A DNA stretch of 64,000 nucleotides from Gari tellinella. Lineage: Eukaryota > Mollusca > Bivalvia > Cardiida > Psammobiidae. Where the stretch lies: the NCBI GenBank assembly GCA_922989275.2, contig OV277859.1:91384198-91448197 (forward strand), read 5' to 3'. A program made the position numbers and the translations under genes. The notes beneath the pieces were generated by a model. That model saw only the letters and a list, made by a program, of their open reading frames with translations, was not told where the DNA came from and did not search any database. This document shows positions 19,266-30,500 of the stretch, piece after piece. Each line of letters opens with the position of its first letter. Position 1 is the first letter of the stretch.

Positions 19266-20054
19266 GTTTCTGAATATCATCTGGGTGTAGTGTTATATAT
19301 GGTGTGGATCCAGCAACTTTCCCCATTTATAACCTGTTTTGCCATGCCATAAAAACAAATTCAACTATTATTCCTTATAGAGCTGGAACCATATGGTCTA
19401 TCTATGCAAGCAGTGTAGTCCTAGATCAGAGGGATCCTGTTTGCCATATTGGAAACTCGTCATTTATCAGAAAACGGGTGATTATTTGAAAAGTTAGCAT
19501 TGTGAGGGTTAAACTTATAATATTGTGTTACACAATCTGATGAGCAAAGTTACAGGTAATAAAATTTCTAAAATTGAAAACGCCTTAGTTTAAATGTTTC
19601 GCCTACAATGTAATCCCATCTTTTGCTTAAGCTTTCTTTTACTGAAAATAGTGTAGACCCAAATATAGCTTATAAAGGGTTTCAAATTCAGTCTGAGATG
19701 GAAGGGGGGAGTAGTTATAAATCTCGTACAGGAGTCCTCTTATCTGGGTCTACATGTTTTGCTAATTTAAACCAGTGTTTATTAAACTAACCAAAATTCC
19801 AAGTACACTGGCTCATGTTTCTGTTGGTTTGAATCCCGATCTGTGCACTCTGGATTTTCCATGTTTGGAAGCCTAGTTGCCAGACAGCTACTTCAGAGGC
19901 TATTTGATCCAGGTTTTCACTATGGTCATATTTAGTTGTCTCATACAAGTCTGTACTCATTCCTGGGGATGTTGTCCTTATTTTATCAGTAAGTGTAATT
20001 GTTCGAGTAACATGTTCTTAGTGGACATTCAGCAGAAGGATTAACACTTGCCAG

Positions 20055-20188
20055 GTTTTGTGCTTATAAAACATTTGAGTTGAGTCCGAGATGTTTCTCA
20101 GGCTTTTGATTGGTCAGATTGCTCAAATCTGACCAATCAAAAGTTTGAGTGATCTCAGACTCAACTAAAACACTTTATAACATAACAG
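20055..20188. mobile_element. Family E palindromic MITE
   Basis: TTTTGTGCTTATAAAACATTTG to AACACTTTATAACAT; inner arms GATTGGTCAGATTG/CAAATCTGACCAATC. A half-copy lies at 19669-19700. Confidence 0.65.
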
Positions 20189-20554
20189 ACGGCGTGAGCG
20201 TTGAATAACACCCGTTGTTTAAATGTCATATATAACTAGTTAAATAACTATGCAAATGAGGCACGCCACGACGTCGTTACTTGTGACGTCATTAAAATGC
20301 GTTCTATGCGTTCAATTTCCAACGTCTTCTTTCCATCAGCTAGATTCAATTGATAGATTTTTGGTGTAATTAATCAATATTAGATCTACATGAAAGTGCT
20401 TATTAATACATATAATAACATAATCATTATGCTAGTGAACGGGGTTAATTTGGAACAACTTTTTTCCTGTATAGATCTACTTATATCGCGCTTAGTATTC
20501 ACTTGACCTCAAAGGCTGCGATAAATAACATTTCTAGGTTATGTTATAAAAAGA

Positions 20555-20698
20555 ATATAACATTCGTGTTAATAATTTATTGGATTTATCAAACTCGTCG
20601 TTTTAGAAAACGATAAAAACTCGGCAAAGCCTCGTTTTTATCGTTTTCTAAAAGACTTGTTTAATAAATCCAATAAATTATCAACACTCATGTTATAT
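20555..20698. repeat. Long palindrome
   Basis: ATATAACATTCGTGTTAATAA pairs with its inverse at 20678-20698; apex ACTCGGCAAAGCCTCG. Confidence 0.75.
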
Positions 20699-20705
20699 CC
20701 TATAT

Positions 20706-21006
20706 TTAACCCATTACCCAATAAATACGCCTTTTGACGCTTTTCATTTATTCCTCTTCTGAAGAAAATAGGTCAACCTTATGGAGTCGTGATTATGCAG
20801 CACAAAAAATATTCTCTATCAGTTGATAGCTTAAAGCAGGTTGAAAGTGACTCACTTTCAACCTGCTTTAAGCTATCAACTGCTAGTCAGTAAGTCTGTG
20901 AAGCAGAATGCGCCTTAAGGCACATTCTGCTTTACTTTCAACCTGCTTTACCGTAAGTGGTCACCCGTCTTCAGTATTAGAAACAGGCTATGGGGTAATG
21001 GGTTAA
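20706..21006 (-). mobile_element. Family A MITE with a second, inner hairpin
   Basis: TTAACCCATTACCCAATAAA to GGGGTAATGGGTTAA. A perfect hairpin at 20822-20885 (GATAGCTTAAAGCAGGTTGA...) is followed by the usual core (20900-20950), as if the left arm had been copied and inverted. Confidence 0.72.
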
Positions 21007-21251
21007 AAGCATAGACTGAGAAATCCAAGTGTTGCACAAAACAAATTACAAGTAGTGTACATTAAAATCCCTCAGTTAAAACAAATTAATGAATTTTTTT
21101 GAAGAGCTTTAAATGACTGAGCAAATAATTTACATGTGTAATTTTGACCTGTATACATTACATGATCCGCCAAAATAGATCAGGCAAGAGGTATGCACAC
21201 ACACTTCAATCACTAAATGCCTCCAAAAGCATACAGTAAACATGGCAAATA

Positions 21252-22277
21252 CAGTAAAACCTCTCTATTACAGCCACTAACAAGAGTTGTCAGAGAGACA
21301 ACAAAGCTCGCCATCGGCACATTTAGAAACTTAAAAGCACACTCAAGGTCACCGAGGTCAAGCTTTTTGCCTGCATAGAAAGGTCTTGTCAATATACACA
21401 TGAAAATTAAATATGAAGTTACACCTCAAGGGACATAGGAAATATAAGCGTTTTTCTAAACCTAAACACAGATTTCGAATCCTTAAACTCTGGATCAAAG
21501 TTCAAGGTCAAGGTCACAGGGGTCCACATTTTTCTGTGCATGGAAAGGTCTTGTCCATATACACACACATACCAACTATGAACGCAATACCTCAAGGGAC
21601 ATAGAAGTTATAGGCATTTTTCAAAACCTAAACACAGATTTCGAAACCTAAACGCGGGCCCTAAGTTCAAGGTCAAGGGGGTCCAAATTTTTCTGTGCAT
21701 GGAAAGGTCTTGTCCATATACACACACATACCAACTATGAAAGCAATACCTCAAGAGACAGAAGTTATAGGCATTTTTCGAAACCTAAACGCGGACCCTA
21801 AGTTCAAGGTCAAGGGGTCAAAAATTGTCTGTGCATGGAAAGGTCTTGTCCATATACACACACATACCAACTATGAAAGCAAAACCTCAAGGGACATAGA
21901 AGTTATAGGCATTTTTCAAAACCTAAACACAGATTTCGAAACCTAAACGCGGGCCCTAAGTTCAAGGTCAAAGGTCACAAGGGTCCAAATTTTTCTGTGC
22001 ATGGAAAGGTCTTGTCCATATACACACACATACCAACTATGAAAAGCAATACCTCAAGGGACATAGAAGTTATAGACATTTTCTTAAAATTGTTTACGCC
22101 GTTCACGACAACGACTACACCGGGGGTATTACAATAGCTCGTCATGTACTTCGTACAGGTGAGCTAAAAAGAAGACACGTTGATTGTATAAGAGACAGGT
22201 GACCGCTTAAAGCAAGGCAACAGTAAAACAGAAAGCTCCTATTTATCACAATTCAATGTTTGTTGTAGGTTTTATTG
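21252..22277. mobile_element. Family D MITE split by element T1
   Basis: Left end CAGTAAAACCTCTCTATTAC (TA before it). After T1 the family D interior resumes (GACAGGTGACCGCTTAAAGC) and ends near GGTTTTATTG, TA at 22278-22279. The right hairpin arm is shortened. Confidence 0.65.
21280..22170 (+). mobile_element. Tandem-core element T1 (ACAAGAG head, GGTGAGCTAAAAA tail)
   Basis: Head ACAAGAG plus a short hairpin (GTTGTC/GACAAC), then about five copies of a roughly 150-bp unit containing AAGTTCAAGGTCAAGG, GGAAAGGTCTTGTCCATA and ATACCTCAAGGGACATAG, then the tail. Inserted inside a family D MITE. The layout recalls Helitron-like non-autonomous elements with satellite cores known in bivalves; the class is inferred. 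Confidence 0.7.
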
Positions 22278-22279
22278 TA

Positions 22280-23343
22280 ACCGATATAGCCAGTACATTT
22301 CCCTGCAAAAATGTCAAGGATCTGAAAATATAATGAACTCTTGTATTTTTCTCCTTTTTTTATTGGCATATAAGAGAATCATACTGAAGACAAAATATAT
22401 AAACATACAAAAGCTATGTCTGCATGGCAACATTTAGCACTAGTAGTAACTTTAAATAAAACTGGTGGTTTTTCCTATTATCAGGTGGAACACAGCACTT
22501 TCATAGGTAACACAGAGATTCCAGCAACATTTATTTGAAAATGAAAAATGACACTATGAAATAAATCATGCACTCAATGTATTCTTAACTTCTCAGATAA
22601 GCATGTGATGAAATGATTTCGTCTCCTGCACATGAATTGGGCAACCAACATGGGTCAACTTTTTCCCACGCAAATGCTTATTGACTAGAAATTTTAAACT
22701 GGATCAAGCTATATGAAGTCGTGTTTGCAGACAAAGCTAATCCACTGAATCTGTAAACTAGCACAAACCTTGGAAATAACCAAGAGTAAAAATGGCCCAA
22801 AATAAGGAAGAACAAGCTGGTCCAAATTTTCAATTTAAATAATTCCCTTAGTTCTTTCACTATTTATGATACAAAACTCCTAAAACTAATGTTTCTTTTC
22901 TTTTATCATTCCGTTCAGGCAATCTGATATTTACAGCCAAGTTCTTCCAATATTTGTTCGAAATACCTTATCTATGTAAGACAAGGTGTGGGCCCTAACT
23001 AATGAGATTCAAAATATTAAAACAAACAAAATGTCACTAAATTGTCTGGTGCTTGAAATGATACAAATAGAACCCTTCAAGAAAGGAGTACACAAGATAC
23101 CACTATCAAAGACAGATGTCTGTTTAAGGCGGAACAAACATAATGCAAAACGCTCCCTTTGTTCTGCAATATATTGCCACCTATATTGAAGTCTGTCCAC
23201 AACTCCTTTTGATTGGTTTCTCAACACAGGTTTTACTATAATTTAAGGGTTTCCCTTGGATATAGAATTTCAACCCCTTCCTCCACAGCCCAAAGTGCAA
23301 ATAACTTGCATTGTTTATCCAACTGCAAAAGATTGATGACTGC
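22280..23343. other. Low-repeat AT-rich stretch, no gene recognised
   Basis: No domain-bearing frame and few repeats. A minus-strand AATAAA lies near 22360, so this could be a distal stathmin 3' UTR or simple intergenic DNA; I cannot decide. Confidence 0.3.
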
Positions 23344-23593
23344 TTAACCCATTACTCCACAGATACACATTTTTACACCTGCCTCATTTCTCAATTGAAG
23401 AAAATAGTCCCACTTTCTAGTCATGAATATGTCTAATTAGAAATATTTTCTTTTCTAGCAGATGGTGGTTTAAATCAGGTTGAAAGTACAGTAAAGCAGA
23501 ATGCACATTAAGGCGCATTCTGCTTTACTTTCAACCTGCTTTATGCATTCACCAATCTTCAAACCTACAAACAGGCTATGGAGTAAAGGGTTA
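23344..23593 (-). mobile_element. Family A MITE
   Basis: TTAACCCATTACTCCACAGA to GGCTATGGAGTAAAGGGTTA; core GAATGCACATTAAGGCGCATTC. Confidence 0.75.
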
Positions 23594-24322
23594 GAGCAAG
23601 ATAAATCATTGTTGATGCCTGTATGGAGGATTGGGAGGAGGTGTATCTGTGGAGGAAATGGCTAAATGACATCAGCTGTAATACATCATGAACATTTTGA
23701 GTTTAACCAAATAACGGTGATTGAAACAAAATAACAAAAAGTTCGGTTTTAATAATAGGAAACTCGTCAACAACAGAACCGTCAATGAAAATCGGTAAAT
23801 TTTGTTTAAGCTCCCCCAAAATCTACCAACAATCATGGACAATGGTTAACAAATTCTAACTCAAACATAGTGACAAAACCAAGCATGTGACTACCAAACA
23901 AGATTTGAAAGTTGATCCTTGGAGGTATGTATTGATATACTGACACCACTACAAATGTGATTCTGTCTACCGCAGTGGGTCACTTATAATATACACTAAC
24001 TATGGCTTGCATTGAAACACATTGCAATTTTGATTCTAGATGAGCAAAATCCACTTGTGATTACAACACCAGACAAAATAGGGAAATGGGGATTACGGAA
24101 GAATAAGATGAGACAAATGATGCGTAGTAAAGAACCTACTCACTAACCATGGACATCAACAGGCCAACATAATATATGAGGCATTGTACAGCAGAGTAGT
24201 AGGTGAACATGTAAATATACAGCTCTAACAACAAGTAGTCGTAGTTGGTACAGGAATACAGTCAATCTTGTATTAAAATACCACTCAATAGAAAACCCAT
24301 GGGTAATCTAAAAGTTTTTTGC
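23594..24322. other. No gene or clear repeat seen
   Basis: AT-rich unique-looking sequence with no long open frame and no conserved motif recognised. Confidence 0.4.
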
Positions 24323-24543
24323 TTAACCCATTACTCCATAACCTTTTTTTTCATTTTGAAGAAATGTGACGACTTGAAGCAGGTTGAAAGTAAAGCAGAG
24401 TGTGCCTTAAGGCACATTCTGCTTTACTTTCAGCCTGCTGTAATTTATCATCTGCAGGGATGTAGAAAATAATTCTTATGGTGCATATTCACGACTGTAT
24501 CGTCTATTTCTTTCAGTGGACAAATCGATGGAGTATAAGGTCA
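24323..24543 (+). mobile_element. Family A MITE
   Basis: TTAACCCATTACTCCATAACC to GGAGTATAAGGTCAA; core GTGTGCCTTAAGGCACATTC. Confidence 0.72.
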
Positions 24544-24766
24544 ATGCAGAATAAAAATGATGTACAAAGCTCCTGTAGGCCCTTTCTGCATTAATAGTTC
24601 AGTCATTTGTGTTTAGCAATCTTCACACTACTGTTATGCATGGTTTCTTGATACAAGATTAACTATATTCACAGATGGTACAGAAAATCTACTCATACAG
24701 TAACAAACAAAACTGGGTACACAGAGAGCTATTTACATATGAAACATTGGAATTTTGTTGATCATA

Positions 24767-25001
24767 CAGTGGAGAATCTGTTATTCTTTCCCGTTTAAAC
24801 GCAAACGCAAAGCACTAAAACGTAGAAAAGTACAACTTTTGGATAATTCTGATAATTCATGTTTATCTTGGTGGCAAACAGTTTGGAGCCTGATCAGACG
24901 CCGGGTTACCCGGCGTCTGATCTGGCTCCAAACTGTTTGCACTGCAAATAATAGTTTTAGCGTAAACGCGTTTATTGGTAAGAATAACGTTTTCTCCACT
25001 G
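24767..25001. mobile_element. Family C MITE, complete
   Basis: 235 bp flanked by TA (24765-24766, 25002-25003). Ends CAGTGGAGAATCTG and CTCCACTG. Near-perfect core hairpin GCAAACAGTTTGGAGCCTGA... about 24875-24940. Tc1/mariner-type ends inferred. Confidence 0.8.
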
Positions 25002-25286
25002 TACTTATCTTTCTACTTGTGACAGTGGAAATATGGCGAGTTTCTGCCAAATTCTTGCTGCTTCTAATACGTTTCTTATTCAACATCCATTTCTTATTTT
25101 AAATTATTTGACACTTCCCTCTAAGCCAATTTTTTACTCAAAAATATAACTTGCTAACCATATTCTATTCTACCTGTGGAAGTTTCTACTAACAAACCCT
25201 ACAGTGCAAAAATCCACCACCAGTCACTCAAAACATAAACTGAAGTCAACCGAAAAATTAACTCTGAAGGCAAATGAACACAAACA

Positions 25287-25441
25287 AGGCCTGGCTCCAA
25301 GGTTATAAAGCTTTTGAGCTGAGTCTGAAGTCATTCTCAAGCATTTGGTTGGTCAGATTTGAGCCTAGGCTCAAATCTGACCAATCAAATGCTTGAGAAC
25401 GATCTCAGACTCAGCTCAAAAGCTTTATAACCTTGAACCCT
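25287..25441. mobile_element. Family E palindromic MITE
   Basis: GGCCTGGCTCCAAGGTTATAAAG to CTTTATAACCTTGAACCCT. Inner arms GATTTGAGCCTAGGCTCAAATC form a perfect palindrome. Confidence 0.78.
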
Positions 25442-25445
25442 ATAG

Positions 25446-25628
25446 CAGGGCTCCAGATAAGAGTGTCAACCACTTACATGTCTTTCCAATATTTTCTCCT
25501 GTATGTCTCTACTAGACTCTATATTGTTACCACTCAGAATCGTTGCAAAGCAACAATTCTAATAGGTTGGTTTTGTGGAGACGTGAAGATTTTAGCATTT
25601 GAAATACACATATCTAGAGCTCTGTATA
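25446..25628. mobile_element. Family F MITE, diverged
   Basis: CAGGGCTCCAGATAAGAGTG, centre CAGAATCGTTGCAAAGC, weak right end (TCTAGAGCTCTG). Starts directly after a family E element. Confidence 0.5.
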
Positions 25629-26025
25629 GCTGAAACAATGCTTGAATATTATAGAATTAGGATGTTCTCATCTTGTAGATTTTGAACACTTTATTTTCTC
25701 TACATCTGAAATGAAGTATAAAAATCTAAATTTTGATATTCAAATGTTCAAGTTGTAAAAACACTTCTTAACCAATGTTCATAAATCCATACTTTTTTAG
25801 AGATAACTATCAGATATATTAAGTTTTCATCACCATGTCATGCAATTGCATTCTAATCACGCCAAACAAATCGATTTTAACATCATGATAGAACAAGCTG
25901 AACACAAACTCTCACAAAAATGTTCAGTCATAGGTGAAATGTTGAAAATTTTCCACAAACTTTCTTAAAACTCAATACCAGACAATCTTGTATTAAGCCA
26001 CCATTCAGTGAAGAAATTTTCATCT

Positions 26026-26271
26026 TGCATTACCCCATAGCCCGTTTCTATTTTTGAAGAGAAGTGACCACTTATAGCAGATTGAAAGAAAAGCAAAATG
26101 CGCCTTAAGGTGCATTCTGCTTTACTTTCAGCCTGCTTAAAGCCATCATCTGTTGGGATATAGAAACTATAAATTGTGATACATATCTACGAATGTATTA
26201 ATTTGAGCTATTTTCTTTCGTGGAATAATGTATTAAAGGTGTAAAAAGTCGTATTTATGGGTTAATGGACC
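26026..26271 (+). mobile_element. Family A MITE
   Basis: CATTACCCCATAGCCCGTTTC to ATGGGTTAATGG; core GCGCCTTAAGGTGCATTCTGC. Confidence 0.72.
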
Positions 26272-26548
26272 ACATGTATTAAATACTGAACATGGGTGTT
26301 CTATCGACTGGTGACTTAATACAAGATTGCCTAGACTATACTAGGACAAAACACTGTTACATCAATGTGTATTTTACAAGATGACAAAGTAATGCAGGTC
26401 AATGCCTCAACAATACAGCACAACATATGAAATATCCAGAAACAATCATGGTAGTATTAGTGATACATGCTTGCCTTTATCACTCAATCTTTCATTCAAA
26501 ATGCACAAGTACTTAGTAGTTACAAAGAACAGAAGCTCTACATACAGC

Positions 26549-26699
26549 ATTGGGTCCAAGGTTATAAAGCTTTTGAGCTGAGTGTATCCTCAAGCATTTG
26601 ATTGGTCAGATTTGAGCCTAGGCTCAAATCTGACCAATCAAATGCTTGAGAACGGCTTTAGACTCGACTGAAAAGCTTTATAACCTAGGACCTTGGTCT
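26549..26699. mobile_element. Family E palindromic MITE
   Basis: GGGTCCAAGGTTATAAAGC to GCTTTATAACCTAGGACC; central perfect palindrome GATTTGAGCCTAGGCTCAAATC. Confidence 0.78.
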
Positions 26700-27069
26700 T
26701 TTGTTTAGATAATCTTGAAAAACTGTTGAATCCACTTCTTACAATATTCTCATTCATTCTTGTGATTTATCAGGTGTCTTGAAAGTGCATACTTTAGTTA
26801 CTGTACATTCTACAAATGACAACACGAAAGCAAAGAAGACAAGAAAATGAGCTGTGACACGACAAAACCAGACTTGTTGCATTGCAAACATCGTAGTCCC
26901 AGACCAACCGCTGTGCCATATGTGCAGCTATTTATCTGTCTACCATGTTTGACACTACCAAGCTTAAAGAGCACTTGTTATCTTAATTGTAAGAAAAAGA
27001 AGATCCCGATTAGACTCTGTGCCCTAATGATGGCTAAGCTAGTACATGACTACCCTGTTTCACAATACA

Positions 27070-27307
27070 TTTACCCTTCCCCCATAGAAGTGCCTTTTAG
27101 AGTATTTGATTTATTCCTCCACTGAAGAAAATAGTTCCAATTTATAGTCATGGAAATGTACCATGAGAAATATTTTCTAAATCCTAGCATATCATAGCTG
27201 AAAGCAGGCTGAAAGTAAAGCAGAATGCGCATTCTGCTTTACTTTCAACCTGCTTTAAGTGTTCACCTGTCTTCAAATCTTTAAACACGATATAAGGTAA
27301 AGGGTTA
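27070..27307 (-). mobile_element. Family A MITE, loop deleted
   Basis: TTTACCCTTCCCCCATAGAAG to AAGGTAAAGGGTTAA; core AGCAGAATGCGCATTCTGCT. Lies in the likely stathmin 3' UTR or beyond. Confidence 0.75.
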
Positions 27308-27509
27308 AGTCTGGTTTTCTCATTGCATGGCTCCGATGTTTGTCTTTGAGTCTGGTTACTCCATCTGCTGTCTAGGTAGAGCAAGAAAGCACGACAGGTC
27401 AGCTTCACAATCATTCAGAACTGTAGTTGGTCAAAGAGTCACTGTTGGTCCCAAGTGCATGTGTGGTGTGATAAACATGCTGGAAGGTCGTAAAACTTTG
27501 TCTACCAAA

Positions 27510-27587
27510 TTATTGATCAGATGTCTCACATTCTTCATCGGTCCTCAGAGCAGACTTGTTCTTTCTCACCTCTTCAATCTTCTTTTC
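27510..27587 (-). CDS. STMN: Stathmin exon 6 (canonical C terminus)
   Basis: Acceptor GCTTTTTATTCAG, 25 codons then TAA. EKKIEEVRKNKSAL aligns with human DKHIEEVRKNKESK, followed by an acidic tail (DEECETSDQ) like human DETEAD. Residue pattern and strong acceptor make this the standard last coding exon. The 3' UTR runs to lower coordinates; its end is not fixed. Confidence 0.93.
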   Translation of the reverse strand, partial: EKKIEEVRKNKSALRTDEECETSDQ

Positions 27588-30500
27588 CTGAATAAAAAGC
27601 AAGCATATAATTCCAGAAATATTCAAAACTTAAATCAATCACCCGCTTACCCCTTCACTGCCTTACCCAGAGTACAATGATTATTAGCAAACAGTTTGAA
27701 TCCTGATCAGACACTGCATAACGAGGCCTCTGATCAGGATCTAAACTAGTTGACACTCAATAACATATTACTACAGTTCATTTACCTTCAATTTAACGTC
27801 ATGGCAGCAAAGATTTAACAGGTGTGGCGTTGAATAGTTTGGAGAAATTGTAACCGGTTATTCAGTCCAATAAACCATAATTAGCAATACAACACTATTT
27901 CTCAATTTTCTGTCTTTTGATAATGCAAAATTGTGAATCTGAGGCCAAGTTAATCAAATGTTATGGTGGTGTTTTTTTTTGTCCACACAGTATATACCAG
28001 ATTGACAATTACAACAACATATGTTCAATTGATCTATTTCTTGCTTTTCTAGTCACATAATGGGCACTGTTAAGATTTTCTCTACCATCACTGTTTACAA
28101 ATATTATTACTATTGACCCCAGATAATGGAAGTAATCAGTCCCATTAACTGGCAAATGATATTTTTACCAGTAAATTAGAAGTTTCTAATAGTTACAAAT
28201 TTACAGGGTAGTTCCTTCAACACTAGACTGGTGACAGCTTAATGCAGAACAAATATAATGCAAATATTTTGCCACGTATTAACCCTTTACCCCATAGCCT
28301 ATTTCTAGTACAATGTATTGAAGATATGTGACTACTTAAAGCAGGTTGAAAGTAAAACAAAATGCGCCTTAAGGCGCATTTTGCTTTACTTTCAGCCTGC
28401 TTTAAGCTATCATGTGCTAGAATATAGAAAATATTCCCTATAATATATATTCATGACTGAATAAGTTGAAACTATTTTCTTCAGCGGAGGAATAAATCAT
28501 ATTCGCTAAAAGGCGCTTACATGAGGGAAAGGGTTAAGCTGTAACCTGTGTAAAACATTTTCGATGCATTATCATTTATTTGTTGATTTAACCCATTACC
28601 CCTTAGCCTGTTTCCTGTTTTGAAGATGGTGGACTACTTAAAGCAGATTGAAAGTAAAGCAGAATGCGCCTTAAGGCACATTCTGCTTTACTTACAGTCT
28701 GCTTTAAGCTACCCTCTATCAGAATATAGAATATATTTCTTAAGATGCAAATTTATAACTATAAATTTGAACTATTTTCAGCAGTAGAAGAACAAAGTAG
28801 AGGTGTAAAAAAGTGTATTTATGAGGTAATGGGTTAACACATGCAGGTAACTCTTCTGGTTGAAATGTGCACATAAATACAGGCTACAACTATTTGCCCA
28901 TGTTGCTTTTGTCATTCTAAGGCAAAGTTTTGAATTAATATGATCTACGAAATACTGCTATATTTCTGGTCAGCATATCTTGACTGAGACAGAAAAATCT
29001 CATTGATGAAGTATGGTCAGCCTACTTAAACCAACCATCCGTCTTCAATACTATAAACAAGCTAAGGATTAAAACATATACATTATTGCAAAAGTCAAGA
29101 AAACTAAAGGTCATTAAGACATTAATTGTTTATTTTCTTTAGATATTTAAGTTTTACCCATTCAAGTATGAGAAGTGATATTACAGACCTTTGCCAGCAG
29201 TTTATGGGGACTATTTAGTTCCTTGTATCTACAACTATTGCAAAACATTGTGACTACATGTTTTTTGTTTTGATTTCCTCAGTATCTGCTGAATAAATTA
29301 GTAAATTCAATACCTACACCTAACAATTATTAAAAATCTCAATGACTTGATACGATGACAGGCATGCAAAACACTAATCACAAATTACACAATGACATGT
29401 TTTAAATCCATATCTTGCCCATTCAGTTGATAAAATACAGTTTGATCCATTTCATGCTGCACTAGATCTATCCGTGCCATGGTCTCAAAATGCTTTCCTT
29501 ACATGTTCTTGAAGGCGTTTCTTCTGTTCCTGTAGGTACTTTTCCCTATTCTCGATGGCTCGCTGGATTTTTTGAACAATTTTCTCCTCGGAGTATTTGG
29601 ACTTTAACATCTGCTCATTAGATTTGAGAACCTCCTCAATATGTTTCTCCTGTAGACAATCAGAAAACAGAGTAAACTAAATTACTAGACAACGAGACAA
29701 AAATAACATGCTAACCCTTCTTCTGCAGAATATTCCTATCAAAAACTCCACCCACTAAGAATATTTATCATCTGGACTATCACACTGTCAGGGCTCCAGA
29801 TAAGGAGAGTATTTCAAAAACTAAAATCTTTATCTCTGAATTAAACCCTATGGTGTCACTACTCATTAGAATCGTCTCAAAGAGACGATTCTAATGAGTA
29901 GTAACACCATAGGATATGATGCTAAAATAAGCGATAAAATGTTGGATTTGTGCAGTTTACTCCCTCTTATCTGGAGCCCTGCACTGACTTACAGAGAATT
30001 GGAAATTTTCTTCCAGGAAAGAGTGCAGACATATGTCAAGACAGATCCTACAAGGAATACAGTGTAGACCCAGACCTAAAGGAGCTTTCTGATCTGGGTC
30101 TACACTGTTTTCAAAAAGCATCAATACACGCATATAGCAGGAAAAGGGCTAAACCAAAATAAAAATTTCTAGAAAAGGAGAATACGGAAATGTCACAGAT
30201 ATAAGGACTTTCAAACTAAATGCAGCTCATTTCTGGGTATCCTGTCACGCAAGTGCTGAGGTTATTCTCAGGCTGTAAGTTGTACACTGTTTATCAAACT
30301 TCAGTGTTAAAGGTCTGTTCCAATTTTTGGGTTCTCTGGCCCATCAAATCTCGGCTATCAGTGCATTAACTCACATGTTTTTTTATTCTCAGGACGACGG
30401 CCTCAAGCTGTGCATTGCGGTTCTCCTCCTTCTGTTCCAGTTTGTTTTTGATTCTGTCATCTAGTTCCTTGGCCATCTCTTCACTCTTTCTACATGTCTC

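Noticed and set aside
25471..25500. A 21-nt micro-exon for stathmin on the minus strand (AG before GAGAAAATATTGG, seven codons ending in His before GTAAGT)
   Set aside because: It lies beyond the canonical last exon (27510-27587), inside a family F MITE, and has a poor pyrimidine tract. Good donor by chance.
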